DNA of 64,000 nt from Trichosphaerium sp. ATCC 40318 (Eukaryota; Discosea; Flabellinia; Trichosidae). Positions 33,965-44,446 of this stretch are shown here, one piece after another. The notes under the pieces were generated by a model that did not search any database, was not told the DNA's origin, and saw only the letters and a program-made list of their open reading frames with translations. Numbering within the stretch: the first letter of the stretch is position 1; every line of letters starts with the position of its first letter. The DNA is taken from positions 36,627 to 100,626 of the forward strand of contig JALMLS010000387.1 in the NCBI GenBank assembly GCA_038496445.1. Reading direction: 5' to 3'. The translations under genes were made by a program, and so were the position numbers.

Positions 33965-34498
33965 CTATTGTTCAGTTTTTACACGCTTGGCTTTGCTTTC
34001 TTCTTTTACTGAAGCCAATTTGCGTTTGTTTTCCTTGTGGGTATGTCCACGGCGACGGCGGGCGTTAATAAACCACACTCTAACTTGAGTAACACGTAGT
34101 CCGGCTTGCCTAGCGATTTGAATGTACTGATGATGATCTGGATATGGCTGTGGAATGCGAGGAGTGTACCAATCTTCCATGACTTGAATGGCATCTGCTG
34201 AATGATTCGCTGGACGATTGTGACCATTCGTATCAGGTATGGCAACATTGTAGGTGGTTTCGTAGTGGTGAATCATCCCTTGAAGGTCCTTAAGAGGTGA
34301 TTGTTCTTGATCGGTTGTTATCTCTTGCAAAAGGTTGGCAACAATCTTGTCACGTTTTTCAACAAAGTTGAGACACATTTTAGTGAACTTTTCAACGAGA
34401 GCTGAAGCGACGTGTGAGATATCAGGAGCAAATCCAATTACTTTATCGCCGTTGATCTCTACTAGCTTCTTGTATGCTTCAAATGCCATGTTGTTCAT
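33965..34498 (-). CDS. TALE-type homeodomain protein, short class
   Basis: Single exon, 177 aa; the ATG at 34498 gives MNNMAFEAYKKLVEINGDKV. The N-terminus (GDKVIGFAPDISHVASALVE, EKRDKIVANLLQEI) closely matches the gene at 35459. The homeodomain is NRPANHSADAIQVMEDWYTP, then IPQPYPDHHQYIQIARQAGL and RVTQVRVWFINARRRRGHTH, followed by a basic tail (KRKLASVKEESKAKRVK). Together with 35459 it is a clear tandem duplicate; their upstream regions also share short blocks. Confidence 0.88.
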   Translation of the reverse strand: MNNMAFEAYKKLVEINGDKVIGFAPDISHVASALVEKFTKMCLNFVEKRDKIVANLLQEITTDQEQSPLKDLQGMIHHYETTYNVAIPDTNGHNRPANHSADAIQVMEDWYTPRIPQPYPDHHQYIQIARQAGLRVTQVRVWFINARRRRGHTHKENKRKLASVKEESKAKRVKTEQ

Positions 34499-35458
34499 GT
34501 TGATGATGAGGTGTTGTTGTTGTACTGTTGCGATAATAATGATTGTTTGAGTGTACAATATTAGACAACCAAATTCTAATTCACTGTTGATTGGTTTGCT
34601 TCTATTTTTATATATTTTCCTTTCCATTTGATAGACGAATACTATCAATCTATACATATTATTGATGGACTTATTTGGATCAACAGAGGTGAGCGGTTCG
34701 AAAAAATCAATCATCACTGAACAAAAACAAACTTTTTTCTTGAGCAGAAACTGAGCTTTCTAGCGTTTACTACCAGGTACATTGCTTGCTAGTTTAAAGT
34801 TTAGCCTAACTCTAACAAATATTCAATATAGACAACAACGACATTGTGGCATAGTTCGTATACGCTCAGAAAGTTCACAAAGGAACGCTATCAATCTGAA
34901 TAAAACAAAATCTCAAACCAATCACCGCTGATCGAAAACAGCTTTCACTCACAAACTGGAAAACGGAATAATATCAATCTATCGTCGACCTGATAACCAG
35001 CAATTGTTTTGTTTACAGAAACATGTAAAGCGACTGGTACAAAAGAGTCGTAGGTCTTAAAACCGCGTCGGGGGAACAAAATGAAATCATTTTACGCAAA
35101 GATAACCTCTTTTAGTCGAAAACAACAAAAAACAGCTTTCGGAGGTCGGTTTACAGTATTGAAGGGAAATACGTAACAACAGAACAGTTTGTTCGGTAAC
35201 GAGAGCAATCTTGCGTTCTTGCAATTCCAAAACGAGCATGTTTTGAATTTTTGCGTTTTACATCCTTACCCGACCTGGGAAGGATATCTACAAGCTACCA
35301 GAGGTAGCCGAGAATACATATCGTACATTAAACACTCTGTAAGGTACCGAAAAGAGAAATAAAAAAAGAACTCGAGAAAATACAGATTAGGCGATTTTAA
35401 GATACAAAATATTCGTTTTTATTAATTTGACAAGGGTTGTAATAGATAAAAGAATACA
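34499..35458. repeat. duplicated intergenic block with ATCAATC sites (copy 1)
   Basis: This 960-bp gap and the one at 35999-36970 share short blocks in the same order: a gene-proximal TTCACTGTTGATTGGTT (34581 and 36079 areas), TATCAATCT sites, AATTCCAAAACGAGCA, and a following GCGTTTTACATCC/GCATTTTACGTCC. This indicates that a unit of HD gene plus upstream DNA was duplicated. No gene was found in it. Confidence 0.6.
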
Positions 35459-35998
35459 TTATTCGTCTGTATCATTCTTTGCTCGTTTTGCATTTCTTTT
35501 TGCTTTTTCAGCTTCCATTTTACGTTTGAGGTCCTTCCTTGTATGTCCACGGCGACTGCGTGTGTTAGAGAACCATACTCTTACTTGAGGAATAGATAGC
35601 TGCGCATTTTCAGCGATTTCGACTATTTGGTGGCGATCTGGATAAGGTAGTGGAAGATGTAGGGTGTACCAAGATTCCATTACTTGAATTGAGGCACGCG
35701 AATGAGCCGCTGGGCGAACGTTACCTTTTTCGACAGGTATAGCTGGGTTATAAGTGTTTTCATACTGGTGTAGCATCCCGTTAATGTCGTTTAGCGGTGA
35801 TTGTTCTTGGTCTCTTGCTATTTCTTCCAGAAGGTTGGCAACACTTTGTTCACGTTTTTCTACCAAGTCGAGGCAGGAGAAAACGTATTTCTCAATGGTG
35901 GCTGGGTCAATGTGTGATATATCAGGTGCATCACCAATTACTTTATCGCCGTTTATTTCTACTAGTTGCTTGTATGCTTCGAATGCCGTGGTGTACAT
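35459..35998 (-). CDS. TALE-type homeodomain protein, short class
   Basis: Single exon, 179 aa from the ATG at 35998 (MYTTAFEAYKQLVEINGDKV). The N-terminal helices match the 33965 paralog (EKREQSVANLLEEIARDQEQ). The homeodomain is VRPAAHSRASIQVMESWYTL, then LPLPYPDRHQIVEIAENAQL and SIPQVRVWFSNTRSRRGHTR, followed by KRKMEAEKAKRNAKRAKND. Nuclear DNA-binding protein, probably a dimerising partner of the long-class proteins by analogy with HD1/HD2 systems (inference). Confidence 0.88.
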   Translation of the reverse strand: MYTTAFEAYKQLVEINGDKVIGDAPDISHIDPATIEKYVFSCLDLVEKREQSVANLLEEIARDQEQSPLNDINGMLHQYENTYNPAIPVEKGNVRPAAHSRASIQVMESWYTLHLPLPYPDRHQIVEIAENAQLSIPQVRVWFSNTRSRRGHTRKDLKRKMEAEKAKRNAKRAKNDTDE

Positions 35999-36970
35999 GT
36001 TGATGAGGTGTGGTTGTAGTGTGATTGATATTATATTGATATTTTTTGAGTGTAAAAAGTTGAGGTGGTCAAATTCTCATTCACTGTTGATTGGTTCTGA
36101 TAGATTTTTCGCCAATCGAGTGACACTATTATGAGCATACACTGTAAACAACGAAATAGCATTGCGGCTGTACAGGTATAGCCAGTTTAATCTCAAACTG
36201 GAACAGCTTTCGGACAAATATTAAATTCACAAAACTAACAATGAGCTAACAGCGTGCAAACATACGCTCATGTAGTTTTTAGAAAACATCGAGAGCGATT
36301 TATGAGATATCAATCAAACTCAATCAGCACTGAATTTGTTCCTTCTAATCGCTCACTTCGTCGTATCAATCTACGAGTTCACATTTTGAATATACTTTTA
36401 AAAAAAGCGCTATCTTTTGAAAAACCAATCTATAGTACAAAATACGCGTTGATGGATAATATACGAACGTTCTACAGTATATATAAGCACCTTGAATTCG
36501 TTGTAAAAAAAAATACAACCCACACAGTAATGTTTATGTCTGGGTCCTGTACTAGCAAGCTACGAATATTTTCGTTCGTGGGAACCTTTTTGGGAGTTGT
36601 TTACGCCAATTCCAAAACGAGCAAGTTCCGATTTCTGCATTTTACGTCCTTTCCGTACGTGAACAGAATTTAACAACAAAGGTACCGTTCGATAAACAGG
36701 TTTCCGGCGCAAAATGCAGCATAAGGAATTTTGTTATTTTAAAACATCGATACAGACACAGTTTACCTTCGAGGCGTACTTCTAGTAGCATAGAAAGCTT
36801 TAATACGAGTAAACTGTTAGATGGTTACAAAACTAAACAAAATCGCTAAACGAGTGCATCTACGCCTAGGGATACCATAACACAAAACAGAACATTATAA
36901 ATCAAATATTTAATTGTCATTACTTTTTTTTTGTACAATACCGCTGCCGCGGCGCCATAGGCACAAGAGC
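35999..36970. repeat. duplicated intergenic block with ATCAATC sites (copy 2)
   Basis: Copy 2 of the block described at 34499-35458. A 139-codon open frame (36254-36673, +) crosses it, but it has no domain and part of it aligns with non-coding DNA of the other copy, so I do not call it a gene. Confidence 0.5.
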
Positions 36971-37492
36971 TTACTTCTTCTCTTGTTTGGTTTTTTGACG
37001 CTTGGCAGCTTCTTTCGCTGCTTCTTCCTCGCGTTTACGCTTAGCTCTTGCTTCCTTGATACGAGTACGCCTGTTCTGAAACCACAAGCTTACTTGCCCT
37101 TCCTTTAAACCGCACTCAATAGCGATAATCTTCTTTTCTTGAGCTGTAATATAAGTTTTCTTGTTGTACCATTCCATTAGATAGTCAACAGTATCTTGTG
37201 GATGATTTCTTGGACGTCTTCTACGAGGTGGAGGAGGTAGGTTTTCACCAGTTGCCTCATTGTCGAATTGCTCATACAACACGTCGTCTTGGCCGAGTCC
37301 AAGGTTGGCTATCATACTTTTGATCATGTGTTCTGATTCAGCATCGATGGCAGATTGTTCGTGGATTGATAGTGCACAAACTTGTTGCACTTCAAGGCTG
37401 TTAATGTCACCCAAGGATTCTGCGTCAAATTCAACGGTTTCGGATGTATTCATTGTAACCATTTTCTCTATCATTGTGGCTGTTGTTGTCAT
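36971..37492 (-). CDS. typical (non-TALE) homeodomain protein
   Basis: Single exon, 173 aa from the ATG at 37492. The acidic N-terminal half (FDAESLGDINSLEVQQV, DDVLYEQFDNEATGEN) is followed by PPPPRRRRPRNHP and the homeodomain: DYLMEWYNKKTYITAQEKKI, then IAIECGLKEGQVSLWFQNRR and TRIKEARAKRKREEE. It has no PYP insertion, and WFQNRRTRIK is the classic recognition helix, so this gene is of a different class from the rest of the cluster. It is divergently transcribed from the odd TALE gene at 38108, 615 bp away. Confidence 0.88.
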   Translation of the reverse strand: MTTTATMIEKMVTMNTSETVEFDAESLGDINSLEVQQVCALSIHEQSAIDAESEHMIKSMIANLGLGQDDVLYEQFDNEATGENLPPPPRRRRPRNHPQDTVDYLMEWYNKKTYITAQEKKIIAIECGLKEGQVSLWFQNRRTRIKEARAKRKREEEAAKEAAKRQKTKQEKK

Positions 37493-38107
37493 TTTTGTTG
37501 AGAGTTGTTGTTTCGACTGTTTGATTTGTGAATTATGATTTCTACGCCCAGAAATTTAATAAAAATTGAATTGTTCTTCACGTAATACGCTGGAAATACC
37601 TATCAATCATAACCTTGCCTGATCCAAATCAATCTGAAATACGTTTAATCGAAAGCGAACAATGTGTCTGAACGACTTCAACGACTATAAAAATGTATAA
37701 TAAAGAAGAAAGCTAAAAATCACTTTTTTTTTTTCTACTCGTGATAGAATATCTGTGTCAATCAGAACTGCGGTAAACCTAAATTAAGCTTGAATTCCGC
37801 GCGTGAAACATACAAAAGGTATAGCACCGCTTTTAAAAAGTTTAGCCCGAAAATGCAAAGAATAAATGCAAGGCCTATAAACAATAACTAGGCGCGTGTT
37901 GGGAAAGTAAAGCAGTCTAAAGTTGCTTCTTTACAAAAGTAACAACATTATTCCAAAAAAGGCAAATTTTGAATTTCCACTTGTTTTATTTGGAATAACA
38001 GTTGTTAAAGCGTAAAAAGACAAGCAAGATGCATCAAATTACTTCTGCGTAGTACTTTGGTACAGTTTTGCTTTGATATAATCTATCTAATCGATCTAGG
38101 TAGCTGA
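37493..38107. promoter_or_regulatory. divergent promoter between typical HD and degenerate TALE gene
   Basis: Contains TATCAATCATA (near 37600), AAATCAATCTG (near 37626) and GTCAATCAGA (near 37757), with one candidate site about 110 bp from the minus-strand start. No gene within. Confidence 0.45.
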
Positions 38108-39372
38108 ATGGACCAACCAGCATCTGTTGCGCTCATAAAGCAACTGCTTGCGGCGGTTAAATCAGTTCCAGGCAATATAGAAATTGTTCAGCCGCTTGTG
38201 AAAGATGATATACCCGGAATGCTTAACGGCGAACTACATAATCCAGTACTTCAGGAAAAGTTCGATTGGCTTTTCGATAATTACATTGAACAGCTCGGTA
38301 ATGTAGAAAAGGTGGCAAGGAAAAAAGTCTGCAAACTCAACGAGCTACTTTCTGATGCAGTAACCTCACAATTCTTCACACCTGAAGAAAAAAAGTTAAA
38401 ACTTCTTACTGTTCTCTCAAAGTTCAATGCACCTCGACAAAAACTACAGAAACTACTTATAGATGCACTAAACAAGGACATCAAAAGGGTGCCTTGTATT
38501 AAAAAAGATGCTGACACGAGAGCGAGAGCAGTTATCATTGATTGGCTTTTGGAAAACTCGGAGGTACAATTTTTTTTGCATAGTTTTATTTTTTGTTCTC
38601 GCTGTTCTCTTACCTGTGTCCTCCGCAGAATCCATACCCTACGGATAGAGAGAAGAAAAAGGTAAGTATAACTTGCATTTCTAAAGCCAGAAGCTCATGT
38701 ATGGGTTAGCTTGCGTATTGTAGCAATATGACATTTGCCGCTACAAAAAAAAAGATTGGTGCAATCAGAAACAAACGAAAAAAACAGTTAACGGAAGTGA
38801 ACAAGAAAAAGAATAAAGAACTTCGGCCAATAACCAAAGCTGTTGTATGGCCTGAAACAGATCCTTGTACACTCACAGAGGAAAACAAGCTCACTGTACC
38901 TCTAAGAGAAGAAACAGGTTTTCTTATACTACCATCAACTCCTTCTACAGAATCGTTTACGTCCTTATCTACAACGTCTTCTACCCTACACACATGTACA
39001 CCAACCGAAGAACTTACATATAACACATACGAGATCCTTGAAGCGCCAATACCAGATCAGGAATTGCCTGAAGGTAGAAGTCAATAGTTTTTTTTGGTTT
39101 TTTTTTAACGTGATTTGCTAGACAACCATAACAGCTTCACTGAGGTTGAACAGAATATATTTTGCAGTGATGAATGGTTAGACTCTTCACATGACACGTT
39201 AGAAACATCTGATAACACAAAACCTCTCTTCAAAGAAGTGTCAGATTCGCTATCAGATACGTTTGTACTAGGCTATGTTAGCGAAATTGCGCTTGATGAA
39301 GGGCTTAATACAGAAACTGACAACATGAACATTGAACACGATACAACAATGAGCGATTTATGGTCTTTGTGA
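38108..39372 (+). CDS. long-class TALE protein with degenerate recognition helix
   Basis: Exons 38108-38563, 38629-38661, 38710-39073 and 39122-39372 join to about 367 aa. The N-terminus (LQEKFDWLFDNYIEQLGNVE) and the intron before NPYP are as in the other long genes. The homeodomain reads RARAVIIDWLLENSE, NPYPTDREKKKLAYCSNM, then TFAATKKKIGAIRNKRKKQL. Aligned with TCSVVKTWFNNNRNRR of the 40078 gene, Trp48, Phe49 and the DNA-contacting Asn51 are all replaced, while the basic residues remain. The extra intron splits the homeodomain after EKKK. The acidic C-terminus is kept. The frame is fully open, so it looks like a functional protein with changed or lost DNA binding. Confidence 0.85.
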
Positions 39373-40077
39373 ATGACTCCCTAGCAAGGCGCCAAATGTA
39401 CATTTAGAAGAATAAAAGAGAGACTGAAATTTATTTTAGCTTTTATTAATTGTAAAACCCGTGTCGTTGTGTTCTAGACGTACAGAAAGTACATTGACGA
39501 GCGTAGGATCACCAATACCTTGGTTGTTGTAAGTTGCGAAAACGAACTCCAAAAAAGGAGAATTTTTATCTTAGCTTTTACTACGCTCAGTTGTTGCTGT
39601 GTACAATTAGACAAGACATTTAGTATTTACGAGTAGGCTTCATTTATTTACGCGCCATATAAATGCAAACTACAAAAAGTGCTATTATAAGAACATTCAG
39701 ACGTTTAGATTGACGAGGAATTTCAATCTTGCAAAGTGATTGCAAAAATGGTGAAAGCATAAATAAAAACAAACTATTCGCATAGATATCATTCGCATTG
39801 TCTTAACACTCGCGTATAGCGTCTGTCGGAGATGTTAAAATATATTTAAAAAAAACTTGTTTTATCGTCCTTCAAACACATCAAAAACCAAATTTATGCA
39901 AAAAGAACGTCAGCAAAAGAGTTATTCCTAATATTTACGAATTTTCAATAGTGAGTGCAAAACGTGTGAATAGATTTGGGTTGATATTAGGTTTTTAACT
40001 ACCCAAATTCTAGAACGAAAAAGAACATTAATCAAAACTCACTCAAACAACAAGCACTCAAACAACAAGCAACAAAA
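39373..40077. other. intergenic, no gene seen
   Basis: AT-rich, with no coding frame. Upstream of the last HD gene; contains the near-tandem repeat CTCAAACAACAAGCA (40043-40072) in its 5' leader. Confidence 0.4.
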
Positions 40078-41350
40078 ATGGATGAAACTAACCACAACTC
40101 TATCACCAGCATTATAAACAGACTATCAGAAGTTTCAATCGCTCCAAAAGAAGAACACATAGTTCGTGTTGTTTCTTTGAACGACTTGATAATGCGATTC
40201 AATCGTCAGCTTACTACCCAACTTATCCAAGAAAAAGTCGATTATGTATACAGCCAATACCTTTTGTCTGTTAATAGCCTTGAAGCTATGGTAAGAACCC
40301 GAGTGGAAAGACTTCGTGAAATGCTTTCTGAAGACGAGGTCAAGTGTCTCTTCACAGTCGACGAAATCAAGATAAAACTGCATTCAGCTTCTTGCAAGTT
40401 CAACTCTGTACGTTTGGCATACCAAACCAAACTCTTTGCAGCTGTTGGAGCAGAGATTGCAAGACTCGCTACTTTGCCAACACACAAAAGAATTCCAGCA
40501 AGAGCAAAACGTATTCTCGTCAACTGGCTCTTCACCCACGCTGAGGTACGATTTTTATACAATTTTTTCACTCAAGTCGTAATTCTTGGTTGCAACTTTC
40601 TTCTTACATTCTTTTCTCTAGAACCCATACCCTCGCTTGGATGAAAGAAAAAGACTCGCTTACTACTGCGACTTGACCTGCTCTGTAGTCAAAACCTGGT
40701 TCAACAACAACAGGAATAGACGTCATGAAGATCTACAACAATGGATTGATGATGGAATGAACCAAGCAAACCCTGCTGTCACCCCTGTAGCCCCACCTAC
40801 AGCTCCTACAACTGCGCCGGCTCCTTCAGTGACTCGCGTTCCAGTTGTGCCTACTCCTACTCCAGCACCTGCTCCTATTGTAGCACCTGCTCCTTTCGTT
40901 GTACCTACTCCAGCAGCTGCTCCACCAGTTGTACTTGCTCCAAGACAAGCAGCTCCTCGCCCAGTAGTACGAGCACAACAACTTGCCCCAAGACAACATA
41001 GCGCACCTACCTCAACTAACCCTCAGCGTACGTCAAACTACTTCTATTAATCAATGTTACCTAGTACTTATTCCTTTTTTGTAGCTGCTAACGCACCTTT
41101 CGCAATGTACATCCAGCCTGAAGTTAACATGTTGACTGACGGCATGCCTGGATATCTTCACGCACCTACTGATGATGAATTGATGCCTCCTGTTTTCAAT
41201 GGTGCCATGTTACCTAGTGATTCTTTGGATGTTGAAATGCCAAACCAAGTGACGCCACAAAATGTCGATGACCTGCTTGCAGACTTTATCGATGATGCTG
41301 TAGATGTATATCTATTCGCAGACTTGGAACCATTCAACCTAAACAACTAA
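40078..41350 (+). CDS. TALE-like homeodomain protein, long class
   Basis: Exons 40078-40545, 40622-41027 and 41085-41350 join to about 379 aa. The helical N-terminus has LIQEKVDYVYSQYLLSVNSL. The homeodomain is RAKRILVNWLFTHAE, NPYPRLDERKRLAYYCDL, then TCSVVKTWFNNNRNRRHEDL. The middle is a low-complexity Pro/Ala/Thr/Val stretch (PTPTPAPAPIVAPAPFVV), and the C-terminus is acidic (NVDDLLADFIDDAVDVYLFA). It shares exon plan and intron positions with the genes at 25908 and 31132. Likely a nuclear transcription factor and part of the HD locus. Confidence 0.88.
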
Positions 41351-41867
41351 TCTTATAAACCGAAACGTCCAAACCAGAAGAACAGAAAAAACACCAAAAA
41401 ACTTTACATACTTTTGTCTCATCAACAGCACAGAAATACAAATCTCGTTGCTCTCTTACATTGAAAAATCTTTAATAAAGTACCCATTAGTATCATACAT
41501 CGTAATTAATCATCAATCACATTATTACTGATAATAAAGAAATACCATACTACGAATTAGGGCACATGATAATCCAAAAGGTCACTTTGTATGAAATCAA
41601 TCTATATCAACGAATCAATCTAAGTACACACTTGTTGGCTGATAGATATTTGTAATCAATACTAGGGTTACCCTAGAAAAGATAATCAATCTGGTAACGA
41701 TAAGGGGAGGGGTCACTTGAAAAATGAAACGTGATGTTGGAGTTTAAAAAAAACTATTGTATACTTTTATTCACATTATTATAAATACAATCAAAGGCGT
41801 TCTTATGTACAGACACATCAAAACCTCGGTTTATGTCCTTTGCGTGTCAACTGTTATTACTACAGAA
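41351..41867. other. intergenic with dense ATCAATC sites
   Basis: Between convergent genes. At least five matches to ATCAATC(A/T) (about 41511, 41597, 41613, 41683 and nearby), although no promoter is expected here. No coding frame. Confidence 0.45.
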
Positions 41868-44446
41868 TCAACGTTTTCTACCTCTACCTTTCCTCCTTGG
41901 TCTTTTTTTAGGAGAAGTCGTAGAGTTACCAACATTTGGGTTCGATAGAGATACAACTTGTCCTTCTTTGATCTCTTTTTGGTCCATAGCTTCTATTTTA
42001 TCTTTTGCTTCAATATAAAGCATCAAATCACGAACTTGCTCCTAATAAAAGTGAGTTTAGATAACAACAAACGCCGAACACTAAAATTAAATATAAAATC
42101 AGTCTGTGAGCTTAAAAAGAGCTATGTATGATTCTATAAACGCCTCAATGCTATTTTCGAAAACCCAAACGTATTTAGAGGTACGCCAAGGAAGAAAAAT
42201 GCAAAAAAGCGGAAAAATGAATTAAAAACGTTTTTTCAGTACCTGCAACTCCTGAATTTTCTTATCTTTATCCACATCGTTATCAACCTCTCTAGCTTTC
42301 AAGTATTCTATCTTCTTACGATACTCATCTTGATTTTCTTGCATTGCCTTATTGACATTTCGTAAAAACTCAGATTCTTGCATTAAATCATTCATCTTCT
42401 TCTCCAAGTCCTTTGTACGGCATTTTAAACGTTGTTTTTCGCTTTCAACAGTTTGTAGACGCTTTGCGCAATCTATTTTCTGACCAAGCAGTTGGGCATA
42501 CTGATCCTCCATAAACGCTAGTTTACCGGTTTTCTGGTGATGCACCATTGCTAGCTGCTTTTCGAAGTAGTCTCGCTGTGTTTCGAGCTGCGCTGTAAGA
42601 AGGTAGGAGTACTCCAAGGATAGAGCATCTAGCTTACCCTACAAATGATTTAGACAGAGTTTGGAAAATGTATCGGGCGAAGAAAAGTCTGGAAAATCTC
42701 TAGAATTCTTGATTTCCACTACGCGTACCATATACTCCTTTCCTTTAGCCTTAGAGTACTTTGGATCTTCTTCACCGCTCATTCCAGGGTCCGGTAATGC
42801 GATTAATTTACCGTCAGCTTCATTTCTGACAAGTCTACAAAAAAAATCAGAAAAACTGCTATAAAACTGAATAAAAGTATCGCAAACACTACAAAGCATT
42901 GAGTGCTCCACAAACATGCACAAGAGTTCAAAAAAATTCTACAAAAAGCCATCTACGCGTACCTATGCACGTAGCCATCACTAGTATAATCCCAGACACG
43001 TTGCGTTTCCAACTCGAGTGCATAAGTATGTCTGCTTTGCTCGAAATGTTGAAAAGCGTGAGAGTTAACATAGCGTCCACAACCCACGTGACCACATACT
43101 AAGCATATCCAAAGAGCCTTTGACGAACCACAACCATGGCATTGAGTCTTTGAACCATTTGGTTGTTGAACATGACGACAAACTGGACAAGAATTATCTT
43201 CTCGCCACTTCCTTAGGCAGTGGCAATGAAAGTAGTGATTGCATAGTATAGTAACAATACCAGTTGCTGAACCATCCAATCGCTCTAGAATACACGTTGG
43301 TAAGCATTAATCACCAAAAAATAACAAATGTTTTTTGCTTTTTTTTGTGGATTAAAATGAATGTCTCCTGACGATTGTCGCGTACTTGCCCTTAATTGAC
43401 AAGCACACTGAAAGATACGCTTTAGGAATTTTTTATTGCTCCTTGGAGGCTGTGACACCGATTGAATTGCGGCGCACACGGTTTAAGAGCTTAAAATAAA
43501 AAAAACAAAAAAAAATTGTACCTAAGCACACCGGACACGTTGGTAACTCCTTTTCCATCTGATGTGGGAATATAGATGACTTTGAGTCAACAAAGTCAAC
43601 TCCTTTAGCAAACACTGGATAAGCTACTTCATCACCCTGTAAACAATAAGTCAGAATACCCTCAGAGGTGTCAAAATGTGTCAAATGACATTTTCGGATA
43701 AAAAACCCAGAAAGGCTTAATTATTTAGATTTTGGGCATATTAACGCCCCTCATGACTCAAAATACTGTCAAGTAGGGGAGCTGGATATCCCGTATTACG
43801 TTTTTTTCGCATTTATGAAAAAAAAAACTGATCACATGTTCATCACGTGAGAAGTAACTTACCAGTGAAGAGAATTCTTTTCCATAATAATGAAGATAGA
43901 ATTCATCAGCATGCTTTTGCTCTCTAAAATTAGCCAATACCATGTAACGTTGACTTGATGCATCACTAGTGAGGTAAAAAAGTCAGCCAAAATGAATTTC
44001 AGGTGACGTCATAATAACTGGGCGAATTGACGTGAATCAAAGCTATTCTCATACCTCAATACGCGCATGCCATCCATGTCTGCTATAAATGCTCCACACC
44101 AAGTAATAAAATCAGCAACCAAAATATAACTCGGTACTGCGAGTATTAGGATCAATCGTGAAGTTAGCTTCTAATTTGCTGCGGTTAGCGAGGATTTGAC
44201 AAGAAATAACGGTAAATGCCGTTTATAACGTACAGGAAGTTTACCGCGCTCATGTACGATACCATGCGCTTCTGCATCTCGCAATAAATGAATCACACCC
44301 TTAGTAATATGCACCGAAGGGTTTCCTGCAAAAAAATGGACAGTGCTACCACACACACCATTAGAACTCGTTTGATCTTTTTTAGGTGATTGGAGCGCCA
44401 TTGCTTCTGTTTTAGGGTCTTCACACTGTACTACCACTGAGAACAT
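41868..44446 (-). CDS. BRAP2-like RING/UBP ubiquitin ligase
   Basis: Multi-exon gene from the ATG at 44446 to a TGA at 41868. In order: the BRAP2 N-terminal domain (VHFFAGNPSVHITKGVIHLL), an RRM-like part (RYMVLANFREQKHADEFYLH), a RING-H2 (LPTCPVCL..CNHYFHCHCLRKWREDNSCP), a UBP zinc finger (CHGCGSSKALWICLVCGHVG, then CGRYVNSHAFQHFEQSRHTY), a long coiled coil (LETQRDYFEKQLAMVHHQKT) and a basic tail (SPKKRPRRKGRGRKR). All RING and UBP Cys/His ligands are visible. In animals BRAP2/IMP binds nuclear-localisation signals and modulates Ras-MAPK signalling. Introns of 50-150 nt separate the domains. Confidence 0.9.

Noticed and set aside
36254-36673. 139-codon plus-strand open frame between two HD genes
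   Set aside because: No domain, unusual composition, and parts align with non-coding DNA of the duplicated intergenic block at 34499-35458.
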